From the NCBI GenBank assembly GCA_028701435.1, contig JAQVQT010000056.1:1-10438 (forward strand): DNA of 10,438 nucleotides, given 5' to 3'. This DNA comes from Smithellaceae bacterium. Its GTDB lineage: Bacteria > Desulfobacterota > Syntrophia > Syntrophales > Smithellaceae. Every line of letters begins with the position of its first letter. Positions within the stretch are counted from its first letter, which is position 1. Shown here piece after piece: positions 1 to 7,603 of this stretch. A model generated the notes under the pieces. It searched no databases, was not told the origin of the DNA, and worked only from the letters and a program-made list of their open reading frames with translations. The translations under genes and the position numbers were made by a program.

Positions 1-96
1 GTAGCGCACCTCGTCCGGCTCCATCTGGGGCAGGACCCCCAGCAGGGCGACGTAAAGAAGAAAAGGGATGATGAATAGAATGTATTTTTTCTTCAC
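1..96 (-). CDS. GT39/ArnT-like membrane glycosyltransferase, N-terminal 32 codons (partial)
   Basis: This is the start of a gene that leaves the window at position 1. It begins at a GTG (94-96), with AGGAG 11 bases upstream. A stop codon lies 14 codons upstream in frame and no other start codon intervenes. The peptide has a short basic N-terminus, one hydrophobic helix (about residues 5-23) and then MEPDEVRY. An acidic D-E pair followed two residues later by Y, just after the first membrane helix, is the signature of the GT-C/GT39 family (ArnT, PMT), where the Asp lies in the first periplasmic loop and is catalytic. The family moves sugars from undecaprenyl-phosphate carriers to lipid A or protein. 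The gene lies 86 bp after the PAP2 gene on the same strand, so it is probably the fourth gene of the operon. Only 32 codons are visible, so the family call rests on one motif plus context. Confidence 0.6.
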   Translation of the reverse strand, partial: MKKKYILFIIPFLLYVALLGVLPQMEPDEVRY

Positions 97-182
97 TTGC
101 GCATCAACTCCTGACGCCGGTTTTTGTCTTTAAATGTTCTTCGGGCCTTCGGCCGCGCCGACAGACCCGTGAACCTTGTTTA

Positions 183-806
183 TTACTTTGTGACCGGACT
201 TGGATCGGCTCCCACCCGGTCAAAGAAGTACTTCACCCCCAGCGTGCAGACCACGCCCACCACCGCGCCGGCGATGACGTCGCTTAAGTAGTGGGACGTG
301 AGCATCACCCGGCTTGCGGCAATGACCGCGGCCGGAAGAAAGGCCCAGGCACCAAAGCGGGGAAACAGAATGGTCAGTGCGGCCGCGAGGGAAAAAACCG
401 TCACCGTGTGCCCCGAAGGAAAAGAATTCAGCGCATAGCCGGTCTCAAAAAAATCAAAGCCGAATAATCCGTGGTCAAAAAGATTAACCGGCCGGTTTCT
501 TCCGGCAATCCACTTGAGCAGAAGATTGATCAGACCGGAAGCCGAAATGCACGCCAGCAGGAAAAACATTCGAAGCGTCCATTTTTTATTTTTCGCGATC
601 AGCCGAAAGATCAAAAGCGCCGGCACAATAATCATGAAGTACCACCTGGACTCTCCGGCCATGGTGATCCATTCCGTCGCATCCAGCAAGGGCCTGCCGA
701 GTCCTCGGCAAATATAGACCAGCGGAATGTCCCAGCAAACGTAGGCGACGCAGACCAGAGCCGCACTCGAGACGATCAGCGCAATCGTGATCCATCTTTT
801 TTTCAC
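183..806 (-). CDS. PAP2-family membrane phosphatase
   Basis: This 207-residue integral membrane protein has the complete acid-phosphatase signature of the PAP2 superfamily: K98-x6-R105-P106, then PSGH at 130-133, then S165-R166-x5-H172-x3-D176. H133 and H172 would be the catalytic histidines. Hydrophobic helices surround the motifs (about 6-26, 55-71, 80-97, 135-150, 153-165 and 178-195). Family members dephosphorylate lipid phosphates or pyrophosphates such as undecaprenyl pyrophosphate, phosphatidylglycerophosphate or lipid A (LpxE/LpxF). The substrate cannot be read from this sequence. It starts at GTG 804-806, with GGGGAG seven bases upstream. That start overlaps the stop of the preceding GT39 gene by four bases (GTGA), which suggests translational coupling. 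Placed between two GT39-like genes, it may recycle the lipid carrier or trim lipid A phosphate; that is inference. Confidence 0.9.
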   Translation of the reverse strand: MKKRWITIALIVSSAALVCVAYVCWDIPLVYICRGLGRPLLDATEWITMAGESRWYFMIIVPALLIFRLIAKNKKWTLRMFFLLACISASGLINLLLKWIAGRNRPVNLFDHGLFGFDFFETGYALNSFPSGHTVTVFSLAAALTILFPRFGAWAFLPAAVIAASRVMLTSHYLSDVIAGAVVGVVCTLGVKYFFDRVGADPSPVTK

Positions 807-2245
807 GGCTTCACTCCCCGGTAATTACGGCACCAGACAAACTCCGCCCGGTTCACTTTTGATCCGTTCAGCGACAAATCCAGCCTTCCTGTACGATCGA
901 CCTGATCGCACTTCAGGGCGCCCACGTCGATTTGTTCAAACTCCGTATTCAGAAACAACAGGTCATATCCCAGCGGAGAATTTGTCTGCCAGACGTCGAA
1001 TTGATCCCGGCGGTCATCCATCACAAAAACCTCATGTCCATAGGGAAGGCCGTAGTACATGACCCGGCTGCCCATCGTCCAGTTCGTCACGGCAATCGCC
1101 GCGGGACGGTAGGAAGGGTTCTTCTTCAAAACTTCGTCCGCCTTTGCCGCCATCTCGGGGTAGCCGTAAATGTCCCTAAAAGGAGACTTGTAATCGGGAA
1201 AGGGAATGAACTTTCCGCCCAGCTCTGCATAGGCCAGCATCAGGGCGAAGAAGCTGATTCCCACGGAGACATACAAAAAATTTTTCCGCCACTTTCCACC
1301 GGACGCCAGCAGGCGCCAGGTTCCAATCGGAATGAACAGGGCGTAAAAAGCGGACGGCCAGTGAGGAAGTGTTCGTTCATACGCGGACGTAATCAGGAAA
1401 AAAACCATGATGGTCCCGCCGAACAAAACGGACATTCGCAGGTAGTCATCGTCGTCCCGAAGAACTTTGAAAAAACCGTAAACGGCAACGATGAACAGAA
1501 ACGGGCTGTACGCGCCGAATTGCGCCGCCAGCGACTCCAGAATATTTTTAAAACTGGTCGCGAGCGATCCGAACACATGGGACCCCTGATATTTGAAGCT
1601 GATGAATTCATGGGTCGCGTTCCAGTAAAACACCGGCGACACCAGCGCCAAAGCGATGGCCGCCGCCAGAAACCAATACGGTGAAAAAAGAACGTCGTAT
1701 CGCTTTTTGAGAAGGAAGAAGACGAGCAGGGGCGGCACCAGCAGAATGGCCGTGTACTTGGCCAGGCCCATCAGGCCCAGAAGGATGCCCAGAATAATAA
1801 AATCCACCGGCCGCTTACGGCTCGCAACCCTTTCCGCGGCAAAAATCAACAGGAATACCAACAGGAGCAGGATGGAATCCGGCAGAAGCATCAGGCCCAG
1901 GGCATTGAGCATAAAAGAACAGTTCATTGCGAAAACGGACCACAGCGACCAGCGAACGGACTTCGTGATCTTCATCATCAGCGCGTAGCAGCACCAGGAG
2001 GTCGCGGCAAAAAGCAAAACGGCGGGCAGCCGGGCCAAAAATTCATTCGTGCCGAAAATATAATAAAAAGGCGCATGCAGCCAGCCCACCAGAGGCGGAT
2101 GATCCAGGTAGCTCCAGTCCAGGTATTTGGCATATAAAACATAATGAGCCTCATCCACGCCCAGGCCAAACAAAGGCGCAACGATCAGGCGAATCAGCGA
2201 AAAAAACAGGATTAGAATGAAGATGGATTTTTCAGCCTTGAGCAT
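803..2245 (-). CDS. GT39/ArnT-like polyprenyl-phosphate-sugar glycosyltransferase
   Basis: This multi-pass membrane protein has 480 residues from the chosen start. After the first helix (8-29) comes VDEAHY with D31-E32, followed by YLDWSYLDHPP at 41-51. This is the first periplasmic loop typical of GT39/PMT_2 proteins, with the catalytic Asp. A second family feature is LLPDS with D123. Many hydrophobic helices follow up to about residue 350, then a soluble periplasmic tail of roughly 130 residues. Such proteins move a sugar from undecaprenyl phosphate to lipid A or another envelope acceptor. The frame stays open upstream to a TTG at 2278, but ATG 2243-2245 is preferred because GGAG lies seven bases before it; the hydrophobic helix then starts near residue 8. 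This start overlaps the end of the GT9 gene by 14 bases. Length and motif order are normal. Sugar donor and acceptor are unknown. Confidence 0.9.
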   Translation of the reverse strand: MLKAEKSIFILILFFSLIRLIVAPLFGLGVDEAHYVLYAKYLDWSYLDHPPLVGWLHAPFYYIFGTNEFLARLPAVLLFAATSWCCYALMMKITKSVRWSLWSVFAMNCSFMLNALGLMLLPDSILLLLVFLLIFAAERVASRKRPVDFIILGILLGLMGLAKYTAILLVPPLLVFFLLKKRYDVLFSPYWFLAAAIALALVSPVFYWNATHEFISFKYQGSHVFGSLATSFKNILESLAAQFGAYSPFLFIVAVYGFFKVLRDDDDYLRMSVLFGGTIMVFFLITSAYERTLPHWPSAFYALFIPIGTWRLLASGGKWRKNFLYVSVGISFFALMLAYAELGGKFIPFPDYKSPFRDIYGYPEMAAKADEVLKKNPSYRPAAIAVTNWTMGSRVMYYGLPYGHEVFVMDDRRDQFDVWQTNSPLGYDLLFLNTEFEQIDVGALKCDQVDRTGRLDLSLNGSKVNRAEFVWCRNYRGVKP

Positions 2246-3461
2246 TGATGCGCTCCAGATGGGGGGCAATGGCCGCAAAAACCTGTTCGGGCTGAATCAC
2301 CTGCAGGCAAATATTGTCCCTGCAGGCGGTCTTGCGGTGGTTGGACGCGCTGACGCAGGGGGAACAGGCCAGGCCGGCATAAATCGGCGTGGTATTGCCG
2401 AGCGATCCATACAGCGCCGGCGTTTCCGGCCCGAAAAACACAAAGGTCGGCAAATCGGTGACGGCGGAAAAATGCCCGGGGCCGGAGTCGTTGGTCACCA
2501 TGAACTCGGACACGCTGTACAAAGCCGGTAATTGCGCAAACCGGACTTTTCCGGCAAAATTAACGCACCGGTCGTCGCCCACCTGTTTTTGCAACTGATC
2601 GGCTTCCTGTCGTTCACTGGGATCGCCGGTAATCAAAATCAGCGCCTTTGGGCATTGCTCCAGAATCATTTTCATCAGCAGGACATAATGGGCCGGCGGC
2701 CAGCGCCTCTGAATCAGCAGTTCGCTCGCGTTGGGATTGATCAAAATGATTTTGTCCTTTTGCGCGTCGAAGCCCGCGCGGCATTCGCGAATGATCGCCA
2801 GCACGTCTTCCTTCTCGCGGTCGGAAACCGCCGCTTTGGCAAGAACGAGATCTTCGTCGGACACCTTCGTCTTGGAGTAGGGAATTTCCTCTTTTTCCGC
2901 GATCAGCGCGTGGACAAGCGCGACAAAGTTCGCCGCGATGTGAATGTGGGGATTGTAGGCGACCCGATGGGTGAGGAAGCCGCCGCGGTACAAACCCTCG
3001 TTGAAAAACGCGTGAAACCCGACTTTAGCGGGCGCTCCGGAAAAACCGGTCAAAAGCGCGGTCACCCGTGAGAAAAGCTCCAGATCAATGACGGCGTCGA
3101 TCTTTGTCCTGCGCGTCCAGAAAAAGAAACGAAGCGCGTCCCACATCAGCGGCACAAGCCCGTTTTCCCGGAACGTATAAATATGCTCATCCGGGACGGT
3201 TTTGAGCAGCTCCAGGCTCGGCTTGTTTTTTTTGAAAATGGCGAAATAAAGCTCCGCGCCGGTCTCTCGCCGCAGCTTTCTCATTGCGGGGTCCACCAGG
3301 ACGGCGCTGCCCATTTCCGAAAGTTCCATGAACAAGACTCTACGGGGCGACGCCTTGCCGGGTTTGACGAACCAGCGAACCGTTTTATGCAGCAGGGTGC
3401 CGATAAAGCAAAGGGGAACGCCAATATAGTAATCGATCCGGCGCATGGTATCCACTTTCAT
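2232..3461 (-). CDS. GT9 heptosyltransferase-like protein (LPS core)
   Basis: This 409-residue protein has the two-Rossmann architecture of glycosyltransferase family 9 (ADP-heptose:LPS heptosyltransferases). The N-terminal domain opens with RVLFMELSEMGSAVL near residue 41. The C-terminal domain holds the donor-binding NDSGPGH at 324-330, followed by VFFGPETP. A Cys cluster near the end (C366, C369, C380, C385) matches the CxxC...C...C pattern common in this family and may bind a metal. The enzyme should act at the cytoplasmic face, adding heptose or a related sugar to the LPS inner core. The frame is open up to a GTG at 3530, but that codon lies inside the promoter spacer and upstream of the predicted transcript start. 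ATG 3459-3461, with GGAG six bases before it, is the better start; ATG 3446 is a weaker alternative. It is the first gene of the minus-strand operon. Confidence 0.88.
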   Translation of the reverse strand: MKVDTMRRIDYYIGVPLCFIGTLLHKTVRWFVKPGKASPRRVLFMELSEMGSAVLVDPAMRKLRRETGAELYFAIFKKNKPSLELLKTVPDEHIYTFRENGLVPLMWDALRFFFWTRRTKIDAVIDLELFSRVTALLTGFSGAPAKVGFHAFFNEGLYRGGFLTHRVAYNPHIHIAANFVALVHALIAEKEEIPYSKTKVSDEDLVLAKAAVSDREKEDVLAIIRECRAGFDAQKDKIILINPNASELLIQRRWPPAHYVLLMKMILEQCPKALILITGDPSERQEADQLQKQVGDDRCVNFAGKVRFAQLPALYSVSEFMVTNDSGPGHFSAVTDLPTFVFFGPETPALYGSLGNTTPIYAGLACSPCVSASNHRKTACRDNICLQVIQPEQVFAAIAPHLERINAQG

Positions 3462-3512
3462 GATCAGCTCCATTCCCTTTCGCGGCGGGCAAGTTCGGTA
3501 AAATGTGCGAGG

Positions 3513-3541
3513 AATATAGGAAAAATACACCCGACTGTCAA
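3513..3541 (-). promoter_or_regulatory. sigma-70-type promoter for the GT9/GT39/PAP2 operon
   Basis: Read on the minus strand, a perfect -35 box TTGACA (3536-3541) is followed by a 17-bp spacer and a -10 box TATATT (3513-3518, five of six consensus bases). Transcription would start near 3506, leaving a leader of about 45 bases before ATG 3461. This rules out the GTG at 3530 as the start of the GT9 gene. Confidence 0.8.
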
Positions 3542-3557
3542 CAAAACAATGTGGTTT

Positions 3558-3585
3558 GGCCGGGACAAAAGCATTTTCCCCGGCC
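3558..3585. repeat. Inverted repeat between the divergent LPS operons
   Basis: GGCCGGG (3558-3564) pairs perfectly with CCCGGCC (3579-3585). Inside it AAAA (3567-3570) can pair with TTTT (3574-3577) around a GCA loop. The element lies 17 bp upstream of the GT9 promoter -35 box and 66 bp upstream of the lptF start. It could be an operator or, if lptF transcription starts to its left, a hairpin in the lptF leader. There is no T-tract suited to termination. Confidence 0.55.
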
Positions 3586-3651
3586 GTCAGGTTTTGCTTG
3601 TGTAATATCGGCCATGCGTGATAGTTTTTTCAAAATTTTTAAAGAAGCGAT

Positions 3652-4809
3652 ATGAATAAAATTATCAACCGCTACATATTCCGGGAAATTGCCCTGCCCT
3701 TTGTCATCATTCTCTTTGTCCTGACTTTTGTCCTGCTGATGGGCAAAATCCTGCAGATCATGGACCTGATGGTCAACAAGGGCATCCGCGTTCTGGACAT
3801 CGGGCATCTGATCGCCCTGATCATGCCCAATTTCATGCTGTTTACCATTCCCATCGCGCTTCTGGTTTCCATCCTCATTGCCATGGGCCGGCTGTCCGCG
3901 GACAATGAAATCACCGTCCTGAAGGCGTCCGGCGTCAGTCTGCTCCAGCTTTTTTATCCGGTGGCGGTCGCCTCCCTGCTGGCCTTTGCCTGCGCCATGG
4001 TCATCGGATATTTTCTGGTGCCCCAGAGCAATTTCGCCACCAAGCGCCTCCTCTTTGAACTGGCCTCGCAAAACGCCGGCATCGGCATCAAGGAAAAAGT
4101 TTTCAACGCCGACTTCAAAGGACTGCTGTTGTATGCTGATACCGTTCCGGCCGACGGGGAATCGATGGAAAACGTGATCATCTCGGACAGCCGCGTCCTG
4201 GGCGAACAAAACACGATCCTCGCCAAAAAAGCCTTCCTGGTGGCCGATCCAAAGCTGATGATCGTCAAACTGCGCCTGGAAGACGGCTCGATTCACACCG
4301 TGGGCAAAGATTTGAAAAATTACCGGAAAGTGGATTTTAAAAGCTACGACATCAACCTTGACCTGTCCTCCACGATGTCATCTTTCACCGACGAAGCCAA
4401 ATCCAGCACGGAAATGACGCTGTCGGAGCTCCTGGAGCGAATGAAAAAACCGGATCTGGCCCAAGCAGCCATGCGCGAACTGGCCATCGAAGTCCATAAA
4501 AAGTTTTCCATCCCCCTGTCCTGTCTTTTCTTCGGACTGCTGGCCATGCCGCTGGGCATCACGCACCACCGGGCGGTCAAGTCCCGGGGTTTCGCCGTCG
4601 GCCTCAGCATCGTTGCCGTCTATTACCTGCTGCGAATCGGAGGAGAGGCGCTGGTGGAAAACGGCAGAATGGACCCGGCCCTCGGCGTCTGGGCGCCGAA
4701 TGTGCTGTTTGCGCTTTTGGGTGTTTTGCTGTTTTACCTGGCCCACAGGGAGATTTCCATCTCCCAGACCCTGATCGCGCTCTTTCAAGACGAAAAGCCG
4801 AGAGGATGA
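3652..4809 (+). CDS. lptF: LPS export ABC transporter permease LptF
   Basis: This 385-residue inner-membrane protein belongs to the YjgP/YjgQ (LptF/LptG) permease family. Three N-terminal helices (about 13-35, 55-78, 99-123) are followed by a periplasmic domain of about 145 residues, the beta-jellyroll of the family, and three C-terminal helices (about 283-303, 315-333, 345-368). The cytoplasmic segment SADNEITVLKASG (82-94) between helices 2 and 3 is the conserved coupling region that contacts the ATPase LptB. With LptG and two LptB it forms the LptB2FG complex, which extracts LPS from the inner membrane and passes it to LptC/LptA. It is called LptF rather than LptG from its position as the first gene and from its N-terminus. 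The ribosome site is weak (AAGAAG close to the ATG). It is divergent from the LPS sugar operon and only four bases from lptG. Length is normal. Confidence 0.93.
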   Translation: MNKIINRYIFREIALPFVIILFVLTFVLLMGKILQIMDLMVNKGIRVLDIGHLIALIMPNFMLFTIPIALLVSILIAMGRLSADNEITVLKASGVSLLQLFYPVAVASLLAFACAMVIGYFLVPQSNFATKRLLFELASQNAGIGIKEKVFNADFKGLLLYADTVPADGESMENVIISDSRVLGEQNTILAKKAFLVADPKLMIVKLRLEDGSIHTVGKDLKNYRKVDFKSYDINLDLSSTMSSFTDEAKSSTEMTLSELLERMKKPDLAQAAMRELAIEVHKKFSIPLSCLFFGLLAMPLGITHHRAVKSRGFAVGLSIVAVYYLLRIGGEALVENGRMDPALGVWAPNVLFALLGVLLFYLAHREISISQTLIALFQDEKPRG

Positions 4810-4813
4810 ACTC

Positions 4814-5893
4814 GTGAAACTGATCGATCAATACATTCTGAAAGAATTTCTTAGGTTTTTTCTGATCACGTTTGTTTCCTTCATCGTGCTTTTCCTGATT
4901 ATCGATTTTTTCGAGAAAAGCCGCATGTTCATGAGCAACCATGCCACGGCGGCCCAGATGGCCTCCTATTTTTTGTATTCCATCCCCTTTGTCATTTCCA
5001 TGACCCTACCCGTCGCGGTCCTTCTGGCGACTTTGCTGACCTACAGCTTTCTGTCCAAGTACAGCGAGATCACGGCCATGAAAGCCAACGGTATCAGCCT
5101 GTATCGTATTTCGCTTCCCGTACTGGCCGTAGCGGCGGCCGTATCCGTCTTCCTGTTCTTCTTCACGGAGCTGGTCACGCCCGCCGGCGTCCAGAAAACG
5201 GAGCACATCATCAAGGTGGAAGTGCAGAAGCAGCAGGCCCTGGGTTTTTTCAAGCAGGATGAAATCTGGTACCGCAGCCAAAATGCCATCTATAATTTTA
5301 AAATGTTCGACGTTGAGAAAAACATCCTGCACGGCGTCACCATCAACCGCCTGAACCCCGACTTCACAATGAAAACCCGCATCGACGCCGAACGGGCCCA
5401 GTGGAAAGACCAATCATGGGTATTTTACAATCTGCTCGTCACGACCTTTCAGCCCGACGCCCCCCCGTCGCTGGAATGGTCGAAAGAAAAAGTCATCGCG
5501 CTGCCGGAGGGCCCCGACGACTTCAAGATTATTCAGAAAGACGCGGAAAAGATGGGATATTTCGAACTGCGGCGCTACGTGAAAAAGATTCAGGCGGAAG
5601 GGTATGACGTCTCTCGCTACCTGGTTGATCTGCAGGGCAAGATCGCCTTTCCGCTGGTGTGTTTGATCGTCGTTCTGATCGGCATGTCGTTTTCCATCCG
5701 CTCGGAGCGAAGCGGCGGAATCATGCAGAGTCTGGCGCTCGGATTATTCCTGGGTTTCTCCTACTGGATCGTTCACGCGTTTTGCATGTCGCTGGGCAGG
5801 TCCGGAACGCTGCCCGTTTTCCTGTCCGCCTGGACGGCCAATCTTCTGTTCGGAGGCCTTGGGGTGTTTCTGTTCTACCGCGTCAGAACCTGA
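4814..5893 (+). CDS. lptG: LPS export ABC transporter permease LptG
   Basis: This 359-residue protein of the same permease family is the partner of LptF in LptB2FG. It shows the same plan: helices at about 12-32, 54-78 and 99-121, a periplasmic beta-rich domain, and three C-terminal helices. The coupling segment SKYSEITAMKANGIS (81-95) matches that of LptF in position. The N-terminus (MKLIDQYILKEFLRFF) is typical of LptG. It starts at GTG 4814-4816, with AGAGGA seven bases upstream; that ribosome site overlaps the lptF stop codon, so translation is probably coupled and the subunits are made in matched amounts. No lptB, lptC or lptA is present nearby; these would have to lie elsewhere. The gene converges on ahcY across a palindrome-rich spacer. 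Confidence 0.93.
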   Translation: MKLIDQYILKEFLRFFLITFVSFIVLFLIIDFFEKSRMFMSNHATAAQMASYFLYSIPFVISMTLPVAVLLATLLTYSFLSKYSEITAMKANGISLYRISLPVLAVAAAVSVFLFFFTELVTPAGVQKTEHIIKVEVQKQQALGFFKQDEIWYRSQNAIYNFKMFDVEKNILHGVTINRLNPDFTMKTRIDAERAQWKDQSWVFYNLLVTTFQPDAPPSLEWSKEKVIALPEGPDDFKIIQKDAEKMGYFELRRYVKKIQAEGYDVSRYLVDLQGKIAFPLVCLIVVLIGMSFSIRSERSGGIMQSLALGLFLGFSYWIVHAFCMSLGRSGTLPVFLSAWTANLLFGGLGVFLFYRVRT

Positions 5894-5965
5894 TTGAAGC
5901 CCCGTCCTGCCAGCAGAACGCCTGCAGAAATAAATAGCGAGGCCTGCAAAATCTACTTTCGCGTC

Positions 5966-5985
5966 ATTCTCGCGAGTGCGGGAAT
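5966..5985. repeat. REP-like inverted repeat
   Basis: ATTCTCGC (5966-5973) pairs with GCGGGAAT (5978-5985), with one G-T pair and a four-base loop. The surrounding gCGTCATTC...GGGAATCC wording resembles a palindromic dispersed element found between genes in many proteobacteria. Only one copy is present here. Confidence 0.5.
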
Positions 5986-6002
5986 CCTGGAAAAGCTTTC
6001 AA

Positions 6003-6020
6003 GCGTACCTAACGGTACGC
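6003..6020. repeat. Perfect 7-bp-stem inverted repeat
   Basis: GCGTACC (6003-6009) and GGTACGC (6014-6020) are exact complements around the loop TAAC. It is the second of four hairpins stacked between the convergent lptG and ahcY genes. No T-tract follows on either strand, so it is unlikely to be a terminator by itself. Confidence 0.6.
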
Positions 6021-6021
6021 A

Positions 6022-6039
6022 CTACATAAAATAATGTAG
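6022..6039. repeat. 6-bp-stem inverted repeat
   Basis: CTACAT (6022-6027) pairs with ATGTAG (6034-6039) around an AT-only loop. It abuts the next hairpin without a gap. On its own it is weak; the case for it is its place in the series. Confidence 0.45.
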
Positions 6040-6069
6040 AGCGGGTCTTTAGACCCGCTTCCGTCCTTA
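6040..6069. terminator. Candidate bidirectional terminator between lptG and ahcY
   Basis: AGCGGGTC (6040-6047) pairs exactly with GACCCGCT (6052-6059) around TTTA, a GC-rich 8-bp stem. On the plus strand it is followed by a broken pyrimidine run (TTCCGTCCTT) rather than a clean T-tract. On the minus strand it follows the ahcY stop by 15 bases, and the sequence beyond is T-rich but not continuous. Placement between convergent genes supports a shared terminator. It could equally be part of a dispersed palindromic repeat. Confidence 0.45.
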
Positions 6070-6074
6070 AAAAA

Positions 6075-7499
6075 TCAATACCGGTAATAGTCCGGCTTGA
6101 ACGGGCCTTCCACCGGCACGCCAAGATAGTCTGCCTGTTTTTTCGTCAGCTTGGAAATTTTGGCATCCAGACGGGCCAGATGCAGAAGGGCCACTTCCTC
6201 GTCCAGTTTTTTGGGCAGCGTATAGACACCGACATCATATTTCTTTGTGGCCAGTTCGATTTGCGCCAGCGTCTGATTGGTGAAGCTGTTGCTCATCACG
6301 AAACTCGGGTGTCCCGTAGCGCAGCCCAGATTGACCAGTCGTCCCTCGGCCAAAACGATGATTGAACGGCCCGATTTCAGCGTCCACTTATCCACCTGCG
6401 GCTTGATGGTTTCTTTGCGGCAGATTTTACTTGTCTCAAGATAGTGCATGTCGATTTCAGCGTCGAAGTGTCCGATATTGCAGATAATGGCTTCGTCTTT
6501 CATCATCTCCATATGCCGGCCCGTAATGACGTCGCAGCAGCCGGTTGCCGTTACGAAGATATCCGCCATCGGCGCGACCTCTTCCAGGGTTTTTACTTCG
6601 TAGCCTTCCATCGCCGCCTGCAGGGCGCAGATGGGATCAACCTCCGTCACGACGACGCGGGCGCCGAACCCCCGCATGGACTGGGCGCTGCCTTTTCCGA
6701 CATCGCCGTAACCGCAGACCACCACCATCTTGCCGGCCATCATGATGTCCGTCGCCCTTTTAATGCCGTCCGCCAGCGACTCGCGGCAGCCATACAAATT
6801 ATCGAATTTTGATTTCGTGACGGAATCATTCACGTTGATGGCCGGAAACAGGAGTTCACCCGACGCCTGCATCTGATAAAGGCGATGAACGCCGGTAGTG
6901 GTTTCTTCCGACACCCCCCTCATCGCAGCGGCAACCTTCTGCCAGCGTTTGGGGTTCTTTTTATAAGACTGCGCGAGGCGGTCCATGATAACTGCAAATT
7001 CTTTATTGTCGATTTTCTGCTTCAATAATCTTGGATTATTTTCAATTTTGACACCCTGGTGCACAAACAGGGTGGCGTCGCCGCCGTCATCCACAATCAT
7101 ATGCGGTCCGGAACCGTCCGGCCAGGTCAGGGCCTGCTCCGTGCACCACCAGTATTCATCCAGCGTCTCGCCTTTCCAGGCGAATACCGCCGCCGATCCG
7201 GCTTTGGCAATCGCCGCCGCCGCGTGATCCTGCGTGGAAAAAATATTGCAGGAGGACCAGCGCAGATCGGCGCCCAATTCTTTGAGCGTTTCAATCAGCA
7301 TGGCCGTCTGGATCGTCATGTGCAGACTGCCCATGATTTTCATCCCCCGAAGCGGCTTCTTGCGTCCGTATTTCTTTCGCACCGCCATCAGTCCGGGCAT
7401 TTCGTTTTCCGCCAGTTCCATCTCTTTTCTGCCCCAGGCGGCCAGCGACAAATCCGCAACCTTATATTTCAAACTTTTATCAATTTCCTGAAAAGCCAT
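6075..7499 (-). CDS. ahcY: Adenosylhomocysteinase (S-adenosyl-L-homocysteine hydrolase)
   Basis: This cytoplasmic, NAD-dependent enzyme splits S-adenosylhomocysteine to adenosine and homocysteine, removing the inhibitory product of SAM-dependent methylation. It has 474 residues from the chosen start. Substrate-site features are SSCNIFSTQDHAAAA near residue 82-96 and NVNDSVTKSKFDN, in which K229, D233 and N234 match catalytic positions of the family. The NAD site is GYGDVGKG (263-270), and the C-terminus KPDYYRY is characteristic. It is the long form, with an extra segment of about 40 residues before the catalytic Lys compared with the mammalian enzyme, as in many bacteria. Two ATG codons adjoin (7500-7502 and 7497-7499); GGAGG lies only three bases from the first but six from the second, so the second is preferred. 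No SAH riboswitch was recognised upstream. Start uncertainty is one codon. Confidence 0.97.
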   Translation of the reverse strand: MAFQEIDKSLKYKVADLSLAAWGRKEMELAENEMPGLMAVRKKYGRKKPLRGMKIMGSLHMTIQTAMLIETLKELGADLRWSSCNIFSTQDHAAAAIAKAGSAAVFAWKGETLDEYWWCTEQALTWPDGSGPHMIVDDGGDATLFVHQGVKIENNPRLLKQKIDNKEFAVIMDRLAQSYKKNPKRWQKVAAAMRGVSEETTTGVHRLYQMQASGELLFPAINVNDSVTKSKFDNLYGCRESLADGIKRATDIMMAGKMVVVCGYGDVGKGSAQSMRGFGARVVVTEVDPICALQAAMEGYEVKTLEEVAPMADIFVTATGCCDVITGRHMEMMKDEAIICNIGHFDAEIDMHYLETSKICRKETIKPQVDKWTLKSGRSIIVLAEGRLVNLGCATGHPSFVMSNSFTNQTLAQIELATKKYDVGVYTLPKKLDEEVALLHLARLDAKISKLTKKQADYLGVPVEGPFKPDYYRY

Positions 7500-7603
7500 C
7501 ATGTTCCTCCAATGATTGTGAAAATTCTTTGATCGATTGCGGACTCTGTTAACATACTCATCCGGTCAGTTCAATATCTTTATTCTCCCCACGATCGGGA
7601 ATT

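Noticed and set aside
141..154. GGCC-TTC-GGCC mini-hairpin in the 86-bp gap after the PAP2 gene
   Set aside because: A four-base stem in GC-rich DNA is expected by chance, and no T-tract follows.
3528..3530. Upstream GTG as the start of the GT9 gene
   Set aside because: It lies between the -35 and -10 boxes of the operon promoter, so it would not be in the mRNA.
3594..3625. Possible lptF promoter (TTGCTT ... GATAGT)
   Set aside because: The spacer is 20 bp and the -10 box matches at only four positions. Alternative pairings are no better.
3538..4296. Long minus-strand open frame (252 residues) opposite the start of lptF
   Set aside because: It is the antisense shadow of lptF, rich in Gln, Asp and His, with no recognisable motif. 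The LptF frame has clear family features.
7503..7603. Possible SAH riboswitch or promoter upstream of ahcY
   Set aside because: No riboswitch core was recognised. The best promoter match (TTGAAC, 17-bp spacer, TAACAG) has only four and three consensus bases, too weak to list.
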